Assembly (NCBI GenBank): GCA_013339895.1 | Contig: JABACO010000001.1 | Coordinates: 24,853,920-24,917,919 of the forward strand | Length of the DNA: 64,000 nucleotides | Direction of reading: 5' to 3' | DNA from: Ephydatia muelleri | Taxonomy: Eukaryota; Porifera; Demospongiae; Spongillida; Spongillidae | Made by a program: the position numbers and the translations under genes | The notes under the pieces: model-generated | Told to the model about the DNA's origin: nothing | Databases searched by the model: none | Seen by the model: only the letters and a program-made list of their open reading frames with translations | In this document: piece by piece, positions 44,210-54,258 of the stretch | How the letters are laid out: every line of letters begins with the position of its first letter | How positions within the stretch are numbered: position 1 is the first letter of the stretch

Positions 44210-44995
44210 AACTAGAGCTGGCGGGCAAGAACATAACTCATTCTAACCATTCTTTGCAGCAGCAATGGCTGTTTTTCGTGAAGGGTAAAGTAATTCAATC
44301 AAAATAATACAAATCACAGTTGTGTCATTCTTACTAGCCTGTGCATCACGAATGGCTGTGAATGAATAAGATCAATAACATATTAAGAGACAAGAAAAGT
44401 AAAACGTACCATTCCGTAGGAACAATATTTGTTTTTTCAATTCGCTATTTATTTTAAAAGGGATATAAACTTACTTAGTGACATCATATTACAAGTACCA
44501 TATACATACTTGATGTGTACATTAGACAACTATCACATGAGTGGAAAAACAACTTCACATGAGGTAGATAATCACGTGACAATGAAATGCCAACGACCTG
44601 CGACGGGAAAGGGTTAAATGTGACAGGGATGTCACCTGTTCGATATGTGACAAGGATGGTTACCTGCAACGGGAAGGCGACGGGAAGGCAACGAGAATGT
44701 TACGGGAAAGGTCATTTGTGACGGGGACAGACGGGGGGAATGCTTATGTGCGATGGGGATCTCACGGGATGGGGCTAGAATGCAACGGGAAAGGTCATAT
44801 GTGACGGGTATGCAACGTGACCATTCCCGTCACTATTGGAACTTTCTATTGGTACTGGAGCGCTCACTTCGGGAATGGTTATTAGAATGATCTGAGAAGG
44901 GGCAACACTATTGAACCTGTTGATGCATTGATCATTGATTAATCATGCCCAAGAGTATATATATTACTGTCTGTTCTCTTATTGGTATCTGTGCT
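44210..44995. other. No gene; degenerate GACGGGAA repeats
   Basis: Between about 44590 and 44830 are loosely repeated phrases such as GCAACGGGAA, GGTCATATGTGACGGG and GTGACGGGGA, probably an old minisatellite. No coding feature was recognised. Confidence 0.5.
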
Positions 44996-45012
44996 GAGCA
45001 TAGCTGAAAACG

Positions 45013-45157
45013 ATGGGGACATAGGGGAAGGGGTGGGGACATAGGGGAAGGGGTGGGGACATAGGGGAAGGGGTGGGGACATAGGGGAAGGGGTGGGGAC
45101 ATAGGGGAAGGGGTGGGGACATAGGGGAAGGGGGTGGGGACATAAGGGAAGGGGTGC
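45013..45157 (+). repeat. 20-bp minisatellite
   Basis: About seven near-perfect copies of GGGGACATAGGGGAAGGGGT are present, one with an extra G and one with AAGG for GGGG. Frames across it on the minus strand (Pro-rich) are artefacts. Confidence 0.95.
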
Positions 45158-45159
45158 CG

Positions 45160-45545
45160 TCCATGCGTGCAATCGAATTTGAGAATCAATCTGCGCTATG
45201 CTATGTGCATATTATGATCTTAATGAATTATTTATTAAAAACATGCAAGTATTGCGCATGCGTAGTAGTGGTAATGTTTGGTAGATATTATCTATATAGA
45301 CAGGGATTGGAAACGGGTCACGTGAGCCATACATTTTACGGTAGAAGGCTGTGCGCCGTCAATATTATAATGGGTAGCACCTTTTGAGTTTGGCGGGAAA
45401 ATGTCTTATCGCTGGTTTTGGTGAAATCCGTATCATGTAGAGTCTCGAATGTATTCCACCCAATTCATGAAAGGTAAGGTTTGTCTAGAAACGTGTTTGA
45501 AGTTCTAGTGATCGGATCTTCGGGTTTTTTTAAATAAAAACTGAG
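45160..45545. other. No gene seen
   Basis: No recognisable motif lies between the minisatellite and the truncated end of PLE copy A. Confidence 0.3.
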
Positions 45546-45553
45546 AAATGAAT

Positions 45554-46340
45554 CTATTGTGAGACTATTGGTCTGATCCCATGAGGCCTCTTGTGGATTT
45601 TTTTCAGGAAGTATAATCTTCCAGGCCTCACTTTAGGTGGGGGAAGACAGTATTTATACTGTTCTTCATTGAGCCTGCCGGCGTTGTGCAGTCTCCTAAG
45701 CCTGAGTTTGACTGCTTGTTTGATGGCTTGAGCGAGCTCTCGCCCGTTTCTATCCAGTCTTTGGTAGATTTGAGTGTCGGCGAGGTGTTCCCTCCCGTTC
45801 CGTATGTAATCCTCAACGTTTTCAACAACGATGACAGATCCCTTGTCAGCTTTTCGGAAGACAAGGAATTGCTTCTGTCTTTGGAGTGCGTCGAGTGCTT
45901 TACGCATTCTCGGCCCGAGGTTGTCATTTGGTGGTTTCGATGGTCTCTGTCTGATGACCAAAGAGAGGGTTTCCCTCAATTTGTCTATGAATCGTTCAAG
46001 CACTCTACTCTCTGTTTTACCAGGGTCGTATCCTGTTTTCCGATAGAGTTCAGGGACTGGTTTGTCTCTTCCTGAACACGTATTTTAATCGCAGTTTGCG
46101 AATAAAATCCTCGACCTCTCGCCTGAGGGTTTCCTCTTTTCTCTGATTGGTTTCGGGATAAAAGTCAGCCCTTTACCAAGCAGGCGCATTGTTTCTTCGC
46201 CTAGAGTAAAGTCTGAGAGGTTGCAAAGGAATTTGCAAGGTGGTTTTACTCTCTGTGGCTCCTTTTTTGCATGCATTAATTAATCTGCCAAGATTGAGTG
46301 GCGCAAGATTAATTTTAATGCAACACACAGGACAGTTACA
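45554..46340 (-). pseudogene. Penelope-type RT, N-terminal part (copy A)
   Basis: The segment contains LAPLNLGRLINACKK, then FLCNLSDFTLGEETMRLLGK and LTFIPKPIRE, the usual lead-in of PLE proteins ('LS...LLSKGL-F-P'). It continues in another frame with LDALQRQKQFLVFRKADKGS, VIVVENVEDYI, LPPPKVRPGRLYFLKKIHKR and GIRPIVSQ, the fingers and early palm. It breaks before the catalytic box. A frameshift lies near 46030-46080. Confidence 0.82.
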
Positions 46341-46363
46341 CTGAACACTGTTTGCACATAAGT

Positions 46364-47587
46364 TTAATGGCAAGGAGGTTTGTAGCTCTTCTTCGCCTGC
46401 ATGTGCTTTCTTTTGGGGCTCCTTTCTGGCTTTCGCCTTTTGTTGGAAGGCCCGGCGTCGTCTGGGGTTTCCCCGTCTCCAGTTTCTGCCTTTCGGTCTA
46501 GATTGGAAGAGAGAGTGTTTGGCAGTGTGTTTACCCACTCTGGCCAGTTTACCTTTGCCCCTCTTTCGAGTTTTTTCTGCTGTTTCCAGCTGGTGTTGGG
46601 CAATTCTGACGCTTTCCTCCTGCGTTTTATTCTACGCTTCGGCCAATTTCTAGCGGGGTGCATTTTGCCTCTGAGGAATTTGGTGATACCCTCGAGGTGG
46701 CTTGCTACCTCTTCGTTGGCTTTCTCCGAGTTTTCAGACTCGAATACGACCGCCAATTCAGTCCTCTGTTTCCAGAAGGAATTGTCCAGAGCCCTCCACC
46801 TGGCTTGCATCATTTCAGTGGCCTCTCCAAAGGGGACTGCTTTTGGTGCGAAGCTTGGTGGGAACAATCCATCGGCAAGGCTTTGCTTCAGACCGTTAAT
46901 CCGAAGCTGGACCTTGCCGGCGTTTACCAGCAAGGTCGTTAGCTTAATGCCTGCCACCTTTTGCATGTCAAGACATCGAACATACGCTTCCCCCTCTGGC
47001 TGGGCACTTCTGCCTGCCCTTCCAAGTTGGCCGGTTTGGCTCTCTTCCCCGGCACCGTGAGGTGAGGAGGCAGGATTAGTGTTTGTGTCCCTACGAAGGG
47101 ACGACAGTAGGCCCCAGACCAACTTGGAACGAGTTTGAGGTAAAGCTACGTCTTGCTGCAGCCTGATCGCCGGCACTTCGCTCGATGTTCTGACAAGTTC
47201 CCCTGCCGCTACACTGTTAGGTGTTGAGGGGGGAGATGTTTCCATCTCCGCCACCTCCAAGGAAGTTCCGTTTAGAAATCCTTCTTCCGGCACGGCGTGG
47301 CGGATTGCCATATGGGCCGGCGAGTTGGCGACTTTCGCAGTTTCAACTGCCGTGACAGGGGATTTCTCCCTCTCTGCCATGCTTGGTGGGCCCGGGATTT
47401 TATTCTCCGCTTTATGGGCTACCAAGGCTAACGTTAGCCTTTTCTGGTCAAACTCTGCGTTGGCCCGACTTGGATGTGGATTGGACACAGAGTGTATCCC
47501 TCCTTCTGCCACCCAATCAGGAGAGGTCTCCTTTCTGGTTTCCTGCATGGCAAGACCCTTCTTCCTCTGGTCAGCTTTTGGCCCCAT
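46364..47587 (-). CDS. PLE ORF1 protein, 407 codons, most complete copy
   Basis: The start at 47587 (MGPKADQRKKGLAMQETRKE) is the conserved start also seen at 12147. Blocks in order: NAEFDQKRLTLALVAHKAEN (about residue 45), REKSPVTAVETAKV, QTRSKLVWGLLSSLRRDT (about residue 155), FAPKAVPFGEATEMMQARWR (about residue 245), SFWKQRTELAVVFESENSEK, and a basic tail KRRKPERSPKRKHMQAKKSY. It has no known catalytic motif. Predicted features are helices in the middle and a strongly basic C-terminus. Five related pieces in the window suggest this is a standard ORF1 of the family, perhaps nucleic-acid binding, which is an inference. Confidence 0.72.
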   Translation of the reverse strand: MGPKADQRKKGLAMQETRKETSPDWVAEGGIHSVSNPHPSRANAEFDQKRLTLALVAHKAENKIPGPPSMAEREKSPVTAVETAKVANSPAHMAIRHAVPEEGFLNGTSLEVAEMETSPPSTPNSVAAGELVRTSSEVPAIRLQQDVALPQTRSKLVWGLLSSLRRDTNTNPASSPHGAGEESQTGQLGRAGRSAQPEGEAYVRCLDMQKVAGIKLTTLLVNAGKVQLRINGLKQSLADGLFPPSFAPKAVPFGEATEMMQARWRALDNSFWKQRTELAVVFESENSEKANEEVASHLEGITKFLRGKMHPARNWPKRRIKRRRKASELPNTSWKQQKKLERGAKVNWPEWVNTLPNTLSSNLDRKAETGDGETPDDAGPSNKRRKPERSPKRKHMQAKKSYKPPCH

Positions 47588-47652
47588 TTCTATGTGGGAG
47601 ACATGATTTCAAATATTACAAACAATGTCAGGTTTTCGCCACGACTATGTTC

Positions 47653-47696
47653 GACCCAACGCGTTTCACGGAAAGATCACTCCAACCGATCATCAG
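47653..47696 (-). ncRNA. Hammerhead-like motif, PLE copy A
   Basis: The minus strand reads CTGATGATCGG...CCGTGAAACGCGTTGGGTC, the same arrangement as at 12039-12082 and 51777-51820, upstream of ORF1. Stem II is CGG/CCG with an U-U pair next to the core; stem I is not evident. Conservation in three copies supports a functional element but not catalysis. Confidence 0.4.
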
Positions 47697-47823
47697 GGGG
47701 GGTAACCTTGGTTACAAGTGTTGACCCAGTCTCCTGTGCTACCTTTCAAAAATTTCTTTTCTCAGGCTAGGCACAACAGCGTAGAAGCAATTCTTTGGTA
47801 TAGCTGAAGATAGAGAAGTCTGA

Positions 47824-49032
47824 TTAGAACAATCTCTGAGTGTGCCAGCATGCCTTTCGGCAGGGTTGGCTGCTGATACCCAGATGATGAAGTAAACTTT
47901 CACAGTTAGCATGAAAGTTTTTGGCATATGCCTTGAGTGCATTTTTTGCAAGTAAACTTTCACAGTTAGCATGAAAGTTTTTGGCATATGCCTTGAGTGC
48001 ATTTTTTGCAGTGGTGCCAGTAAAAAGAAACTTGCGTAGTAAGAACCAGTCAGCAGTTCGCTGTGTAACTGTTAGTTGGTTTATACCATTTAAGAAGTCA
48101 GTAAATTTCATGCGCCTGATTTTGTCTTCAACTGAATATGTAGGTACAGGTTTGTCATGACGTTCATCAAATATAACATCATAGGAAAAGGGTTTGATGT
48201 TTGTTGATGCTGTTTGTAAGAAAATAACCTTGCCTGTTCCATTTCTCACAGCTACTGATAACACCCTTTCCTTGTCATTGTGTGATTTTCCTACAACTTC
48301 AAGAGTAGCACAGTACACATTAGCATGTCCTTCACTGACAATGTATTGCTGTTTCATTGGATGTCCATTAAGACTTGATGGCTGCTTATTTGTAAATGGT
48401 CCAGCATTACACTTAACTGTACCTGTGTGTCGCAGTCCAACCATTGCACATTTGTTAACATTATCAATTGAGCTATAGCCTCTATCCAAAGCTATGTCAT
48501 GGTTAACAGTGTTATCTTTAGAGCCATGGGCAATAATATCCAGCAAATTCTGTATGCATGCATTCAGCCCTGTGGATTTACTTTCCACCTGTGCAGCTAG
48601 AATGCAATTAGTTCCTACAGAGGTGCACACATGCTGGTCTGGCCCATACCCCTTATGTGGGTTGTGTTTGCGCACTAATCCTAAAGCTGCATTGCGCTTT
48701 GCACGCAGGTGAAGGTGATCGTCATCTAGTGAACAAAGGGTAGAAGGGTTGAACAACATATTAACAGAGTTCTTCCAAGCTGATGTACTGGCATCTGCAA
48801 GCACATGGTCCATGGTCATTGTAGACTTGAAGTGAGCACCATAATGTTGTCCCTCTGTGTCATAGGAAATACCCTTCATGAATCTTTTCCAAGGTTCTTC
48901 ACTTAGGTCAGAGGCAGCTCCATAGGCTTTCCTAACCTTTTTGTCAAACAAGGCAGTGGGGGAACAGCGATAGAAATGTAGCCAGAAGAGTGTCTTCAAG
49001 CAAAGCTCAATGTCACAAGTAAATAAAAACAT
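47824..49032 (-). CDS. DDE-type transposase-like protein, family unassigned
   Basis: The start at 49032 (MFLFTCDIELCLKTLFWLHF) is inside the palindrome arm. The body contains KRFMKGISYDTEGQHYGAHF, SLDDDHLHLRAKRNAALG (a DDD motif, about residue 100), KGYGPDQHVCTSVGTNCILA and VNHDIALDRGYSSIDNVNK (a second Asp, about residue 185), then FSYDVIFDERHDKPVPTYS and VTQRTADWFLLRKFLFTGTT. The 'DDDH' and 'ALDRGY' pair recalls a poorly described DDE group I associate with oomycetes and invertebrates. The C-terminus carries two copies of a 20-residue unit because of a 60-bp tandem duplication. The frame is continuous for 402 codons. No ends other than the palindrome were found. Confidence 0.6.
   Translation of the reverse strand: MFLFTCDIELCLKTLFWLHFYRCSPTALFDKKVRKAYGAASDLSEEPWKRFMKGISYDTEGQHYGAHFKSTMTMDHVLADASTSAWKNSVNMLFNPSTLCSLDDDHLHLRAKRNAALGLVRKHNPHKGYGPDQHVCTSVGTNCILAAQVESKSTGLNACIQNLLDIIAHGSKDNTVNHDIALDRGYSSIDNVNKCAMVGLRHTGTVKCNAGPFTNKQPSSLNGHPMKQQYIVSEGHANVYCATLEVVGKSHNDKERVLSVAVRNGTGKVIFLQTASTNIKPFSYDVIFDERHDKPVPTYSVEDKIRRMKFTDFLNGINQLTVTQRTADWFLLRKFLFTGTTAKNALKAYAKNFHANCESLLAKNALKAYAKNFHANCESLLHHLGISSQPCRKACWHTQRLF
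47885..48008. repeat. 60-bp tandem duplication in the transposase-like gene
   Basis: AAGTAAACTTTCACAGTTAG...GAGTGCATTTTTTGC occurs twice head to tail (about 47889-47948 and 47949-48008) without differences and keeps the frame, so it arose very recently. Confidence 0.93.
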
Positions 49033-49311
49033 TCTCTAACGAGAAAGTTGGTGGGCATATAGGATTGACAATGTTGGTGTAAAAAGCACGGAAACAAGTG
49101 TGACAGAAATGTTACTGGAAAATTGAAATAGGCCTATATTTAGCCCAGTCACATTTAGGCAGCGCACGCCTGAGAAAATGGGCTAAATATAGACCTATTT
49201 CAATTTTCCAGTAACATTTCTGTCACACTTGTTTCCGTGCTTTTTACACCAACATTGTCAATCCTATATACCCACCAACTTTCTCGTTAGAGAATGTTTT
49301 TATTTACTTGT
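49015..49311. repeat. Palindromic fold-back repeat, copy 2 (132-bp arms)
   Basis: 49015-49146 is an almost perfect inverted repeat of 49180-49311, with a 33-bp centre. The arms carry the phrases TTGGTGTAAAAAGCAC and ATAGGCCTATATTTAG also found in copy 1 at the start of the window. The left arm includes the start codon of the gene at 47824-49032. The right arm continues with the same first codons but then diverges. It is a head-to-head pair of terminal repeats or a giant MITE-like hairpin. Confidence 0.9.
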
Positions 49312-49429
49312 TTCATAAGTTTTTTTTTCTCCGTGTCATAGAACTTATAAACGTTTTTTTTTACAATACGACTTTAATAATGAAAAGTAATAAATTAACG
49401 AACACATAATTAATTAAAAATGGGGCCGG

Positions 49430-50580
49430 GGCTAGTTTGGTTCCCGTGGCCATACCTTGTGTTTGCAGGAAGATTTCACCGGCAAACTCAAGGTCATTGT
49501 TCTTTAGCACAATTTTCGTAAGTTCTGCTAACGTAGCTGCCTCTACTCTTGGGCTTTCGCTATCTAGAGTGGCTTTGTGCACTGATGAAATGCCTTCCTC
49601 GTGTGGAATGTTTGTGTACAACGAGACCACATCCAGGGAGGCGAGTATAGCTCTCGGCGAGACTTGCAGGTTTTTAATTTTATTTAATAAATCTGCAGAG
49701 TCTCGGATGTAAGAGGGCAGACTCTTTGCCATAGGTTGGAGGTCTTCTCAGTTGCATTAGCACAGGAGGAGACTATTGGTCTGATCCCATGAGGCCTCTT
49801 GTGGATTTATTTCAGCAAGTATAACCTTCCAGGTCTCACTTTAGGTGGGGGAAAACAGTATTTATACTGTTCTTCAGTGAGTCTGCTGTTGTGCAATCTC
49901 CTAAGCCTGAGTTTGACTGCTTGTTTGATGGCTTGAGCGAGCTCTCGCCCGTCTCTATCAAGCCTTTGGTAGACTTGCAGGTCGGCGAGGTGTTCCCTCC
50001 CGTTCTCTATGTAATCATCAACATTTTCAACAACGATGACATATCCCTTGTCAGCTTTTCGGAAGACAAGGAATTGTTTCTATCTTTGGAGTGCGTCAAG
50101 TGCTTTACGCATTCTCGGCCCGAGGTTGTATTATGGTGGTTTCAGTAGTCTCTGTTTGATGACCAAGAAGAGGGAGGGTTTCCCTTAACTTGGCTATGAA
50201 TCGTTCTAGCACTTGACTCTCTGTTTTACCAGGATCGTATCCCGTTTTCCAGTAGAGTTCAGGGACTGGTTGGTCTCTATTTCTGAACACATATTTTAAT
50301 CGCAGTTTGCGAATAAAATCTTTGACCTCTCGCCTGAGGGTATCTTTCTATTCTCTTATCGGTTTCGGGATGAAAGTCAGCCCTTTACTGAGGAGGCGCA
50401 TTGTTTCGTCGCCCAGAGTAAAGTCTGAGAGGTTGCACAGGAATTTGCCAGAGGTTTTATACTCTTTGGCTCCTTCCTTGCATGCTCTAATTAATCTGCC
50501 GAGGTTAAGTGGCGCAAGATTAATTTTTCTGCAGCACAATGGACAATTACAGAAAACACTGTTTGTACACAAGTTCAACG
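49430..50580 (-). pseudogene. Penelope-type RT (copy B), fingers and partial palm
   Basis: The segment includes FLCNLSDFTLGDETMRLLSK, KQFLVFRKADKGYVIVVEN-type fingers, LLNKIKNLQVSPRAILASLD and VVSLYTNIPHEEGI (motif A with the catalytic Asp in SLDVVSLYTN). It breaks after GMATGTKLA. The motif-C YIDD/FIDD box is missing in this copy. Frameshifts occur near 49735-49790 and 50150. Confidence 0.82.
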
Positions 50581-51714
50581 GCGAGGTTTGTAGTTCCTCT
50601 TCGCCTGCCCGTGCTTCTGCTTTCTGGGACTTCCGTCTAGCTTTCGCTTTTGGGGACTTTCGTCCAGTTTTGGTTTCTGCCTGGACGGTCCCGCATCATT
50701 TTCTCGGACGTCTGTATCCGCCTTTCGGTCTTTGCCCCTCCTTCGAGTCCCGCTGTTTTCCAGCTGGTGTTGGGCAATCTTTATGCTCTCTTCTTGTGCC
50801 ATGTCCCATGCTTCAGCGAGTTTTTGAAGGCCCAGCGTGGTGCAGCGAGCCTCTCGCAGGAGTTTAGTGGTGCTTTCTAGATAGCTTTCCACCTCCTGGT
50901 TGGCCCTCTCGGAATTTTCGGTTTCGAAAACGACTGCCAACTCAGTCCTCTGTTTCCAGAAGACGTTATCCAGATCTCTCCACCTTGCTTTCATGTCTTC
51001 AGTGGCCTCCCTGAAGGGGATTGGCTTCGGAGCAAAGCCTGGTGGGAGCAATCCATCGGCCAGGTTCCGCTTCAGACTATTAATTCTGAGCTGGATCTTG
51101 CCGGCTTTCACCAGCAAAGTCATTAGCGACTTGCCTGCCAACTGTAGCATGTTCGAACATTGGGCAAACGCTTCCCCCTCTGGCTGGGCACTTCTGCCCG
51201 CCCTTCCAAGTTGGCCGGTTTGGCTCTCTTCCCCGGCACCGTGAGGTGAGGAGGCAGGATTAGTGTTTGTGTCCCTACGAAGGGACGACAGTAGGCCCCA
51301 GACCAACTTGGAAAGAGTTTGAGGTAAAGCTACGTCTTGCTGCAGCCTGATCGCCAGCACTTCGCTCGATGTTCTGACAAGTTCCCCTGCCGCTACACTG
51401 TTAGGTGTTGAGGGGGGAGATGTTTCCATCTCCGCCACCTCCAAGGAAGTTCCGGTTAGAAATCCTTCTTCCGGCACGGCGTGGCCGATTGCCATATGGG
51501 CAGGCGAGCTGGCGACTTTCGCCGTTTCAACTGCCATGACAGGGGATTTCTCCCTCTCTGCCATGCTTGGTGGGCCCGGGATTGGGCTACTAAGGCTAAC
51601 GTTAGCCTTTTCTGGTCGAACTCTGCATTGGCCCAACTTGGATGTGGATTGGACGCAGAGTGTATCCCTCCTTCTGCCACCCAATCAGGAGAGGTCAGCT
51701 TTTGGCCCCATTTC
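50575..51714 (-). pseudogene. PLE ORF1, copy B with internal deletions
   Basis: It matches copy A through TAKVASSPAHMAIGHAVPEE, QTLSKLVWGLLSSLRRDT, FAPKPIPFREATEDMKARWR and FWKQRTELAVVFETENSERA, then ends in Lys/Arg-rich repeats (KLDESPQKRKLDGSPRKQ). Two deletions near 51585 and 51695 (relative to copy A) break the N-terminal reading. The tail has a 3-fold repeated PQKRKLD-like unit. Confidence 0.72.
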
Positions 51715-51776
51715 TATGTGGGAGACATGATTTCAAATATTACAAACAATGTCAGGTTTTCGCCACGACTATGTTC

Positions 51777-51820
51777 GACCCAACGCGTTTCACGGAAGGA
51801 TCACTCCAACCGATCATCAG
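51777..51820 (-). ncRNA. Hammerhead-like motif, PLE copy B
   Basis: It has the same layout as the other two copies. The only change inside the core region is a base in the stem-II loop (GGAAGGATC versus GGAAAGATC on the plus strand), which leaves the CGG/CCG pairing intact. Confidence 0.4.
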
Positions 51821-51859
51821 GGAGGGTAACCTTGGTTACAAGACAAGTGTTGACCCAGT

Positions 51860-52320
51860 CTCCTGTGCTACCTTTCAAAAATTTCTTTTCTCAGGCTAGG
51901 CACAACAGCGTAGAAGCAATTCTTTGGTATAGCTGAAGATAGAGAAGTCTGATTAGAACAATCTCTGAGTGTGCCAGCATGCCTTTCGGCAGGGTTGGCT
52001 GTACACATAGCGATCATTATCACGCATGGTACGACCGTTTTCCACATCGACGGGCATTTCAACCACGGGTAATTAAACCCATATCGAGTAGCTCGTATAG
52101 TAACCAAGGTTTTAAAGCCCAATCTGCAGGCGTTTTCGTGGAGTCCAAGCACAACGCTAATGGTATGACCGTTTTCCCACATCGACGGAGCTGGGCTTAG
52201 GTTAGTTCAGGTATTAGGCTGAACTCGTTTCGTGGGTTGTACGTCCTTCTAGCTGGGCTTAGGGTTCCTCGGTCTGGGGACCTTTGTTGCATGAACAAAT
52301 TATTTTTAAATTTATTCTGA
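51860..52320. other. Spacer between PLE copies B and C
   Basis: 51868-52003 repeats 47740-47873. A direct repeat of GACCGTTTTCCCACATCGAC type occurs at about 52031 and 52167. No gene is seen. Confidence 0.6.
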
Positions 52321-52321
52321 T

Positions 52322-53410
52322 TTATTTTGAGCAGTGCATTTGTTGGGGAGGTGCTCTCGCACAACTCAACCCTCCGGATGTTGCAACGAGTTTGTCATCA
52401 ATGAAGCGATACCATGTGACGATCTTGCCTGGGGGGGCTAGCGTTTGCCAGCAGCTCTTGACATCCCGCATGAACACATTGGCGTAGGCCGAGGCTAGTT
52501 TGGTTCCCGTGGCCATACCTTGTATTTGCAGGAAGATTTCACCGGCAAACTCAAGGTCATTGTTCTTTAGCACAATTTTCGTAAGTTCTGCTAACGTAGC
52601 TGCCTCTACTCTTGGGCTTTCGCTATCTAGAGTGGCTTTGTGCACTGATGAAATGCCTTCCTCGTGTGGAATGTTTGTGTACAACGAGACCACATCCAGG
52701 GAGGCGAGTATAGCTCTCGGCGAGACTTGCAGGTTTTTAATTTTATTTAATAAATCTGCAGAGTCTCGGATGTAAGAGGGCAGACTCTTTGCCATAGGTT
52801 GGAGGTCTTCTCAGTTGCATTAGCACAGGAGGAGACTATTGGTCTGATCCCATGAGGCCTCTTGTGGATTTATTTCAGCAAGTATAACCTTCCAGGTCTC
52901 ACTTTAGGTGGGGGAAAACAGTATTTATACTGTTCTTCAGTGAGTCTGCTGTTGTGCAATCTCCTAAGCCTGAGTTTGACTGCTTGTTTGATGGCTTGAG
53001 CGAGCTCTCGCCCGTCTCTATCAAGCCTTTGGTAGACTTGCAGGTCGGCGAGATGTTCCCTCCCGTTCTCTATGTAATCATCAACATTTTCAACAACGAT
53101 GACATATCCCTTGTCAGCTTTTCGGAAGACAAGGAATTGTTTCTTTCTTTGGAGTGCGTCAAGTGCTTTACGCATTCTCGGCCCGAGGTTGTATTTTGGT
53201 GGTTTCAGCAGTCTCTGTTTGATGACCAAGAAGAGGGAGGGTTTCCCTTAACTTGGCTATGAATCGTTCTAGCACTTGACTCTCTGTTTTACCAGGATCG
53301 TATCCCGTTTTCCAGTAGAGTTCAGGGACTGGTTGGTCTCTATTTCTGAACACATATTTTAATCGCAGTTTGCAAATAAAATCTTTGACCTCTCGCCTGA
53401 GGGTATCTCT
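52322..53410 (-). pseudogene. Penelope-type RT (copy C), with intact motif C
   Basis: In order: NLGPRMRKALDALQRKKQFL, FRKADKGYVIVVENVDDYI, a frame change, LLNKIKNLQVSPRAILASLD, SLYTNIPHEEGISSVHKAT, QIQGMATGTKLASAYANVF and WYRFIDDKLV. Motifs A (Asp in SLD), B (QG-A-GTKLASAYAN) and C (FIDD) are all present, as in Penelope-like elements of cnidarians and other animals. The protein is truncated soon after motif C, and frameshifts lie near 52800 and 53230. Confidence 0.87.
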
Positions 53411-54030
53411 CTATTCTCTTATCGGTTTCGGGATGAAAGTCAGCCCTTTACTAAGTAGGCGCATTGTTTCTTTGCCTAGAGTAAAGTCTGAGAGGTTGCA
53501 AAGGAATTTGCCAGAGGTTTTACTCTTATTTGCCCCATCCTTGCATGCTCTAATTAATCTGCCAAGATTAACTGGCGTAAGATTAATTTGTTTGCAGCAC
53601 ACAGAACAATTCCAGTGAACACTATTGGCACACAAATTTAACGGCGAGGTTTGTAAATCTTTTTTGCCTGCGTGTGCATTCGTCTTTTTGAACTTCCTTC
53701 TGGTTTTCACCCTTGTTTGGAAGGCCCAGCCTGTTCTCTCACGTCTGTTTCTGCCTTTCGGTCTAGATTGGAAGGAAAAGTGTTTGGCAGTGTGTTTAAC
53801 CACTTTGCCTATTTTACCTCTGCCCCTCTTTCGAGTGCCTGCTGTATCCCTTTCCAGGTGGCCATCTACTTCCTCGCTGGCTTTCTCAGCGTTTTCTCTT
53901 TCGAATAAAACCGCCATTTCTGTCCTCTGTTTCCAGAAGGAGACGTCTAAAGTCCTCCACTTAGCTTGCATAGCCTCGGTCGCCTCCCCGAAGAGGACTG
54001 CCATTGGTGCAAAGTTAGGGTTTGTGTCCC
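52322..54030 (-). mobile_element. Penelope-like element, copy C (3'-truncated)
   Basis: This copy contains the end of ORF1 (53640-54004), the Cys-containing linker (CANSVHWNCSVCCKQI), the RT fingers (52870-53400) and palm (52322-52795). The palm retains IVTWYRFIDDKLVATSGG, the C motif, before ending at about 52330. No GIY-YIG endonuclease follows. The 5' end is lost near 54020, where it joins the duplicated block at GGTTTGTGTCCC. Confidence 0.88.
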
Positions 54031-54258
54031 ATTTTATTAATCATTATTCATTATGCCATAGTACATAAAAAATCATCCATTTACTATTACCATCAATTAC
54101 CCAGACTTTCTGTGGGTCAAGTGGTTTGGCCTTCTTTCTCCTCTTTGTCTAACAGCATTGTATCATTAGCCATTTCTTCTCGGCTGAACAAAACATCCAT
54201 TCCTTGCAGACAGAATTTTGCAGGATCTTTGGGTGGGATGGCCAAAATGTCCATATCT

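Larger units (their letters stand above)
45554..47760 (-). mobile_element. Penelope-like element, copy A (3'-truncated)
   Basis: On the minus strand the order is: 5' region with the CTGATGA...GAAAC motif (47653-47696), ORF1 (46364-47587), a short Cys-containing linker and the N-terminal part of the reverse-transcriptase ORF (45554-46340). The element stops before the RT palm motifs, so it is 3'-truncated. The 5' flank (47700-47873) is nearly identical to 51840-52003 beside copy B, showing that the copies and some flank were duplicated together. Confidence 0.88.
49330..51860 (-). mobile_element. Penelope-like element, copy B (3'-truncated)
   Basis: On the minus strand: 5' motif (51777-51820), ORF1 (about 50575-51714, with internal deletions), linker with LAPLNLGRLIRACKEG, RT fingers (49900-50340) and the first palm part (49430-49732). 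It is truncated after the B-motif region TQGMATGTKLA at about 49435, where unrelated AT-rich sequence follows. 49436-50340 is nearly identical to 52500-53410 in copy C. Confidence 0.88.

Noticed and set aside
44932..45189. Proline-rich open frames in three registers
   Set aside because: They are an artefact of the 20-bp minisatellite.
47824..49032. Assignment of this gene to piggyBac
   Set aside because: The DDD and ALDRGY motifs are loosely similar, but the characteristic piggyBac C-terminal Cys-rich domain and TTAA ends are missing.
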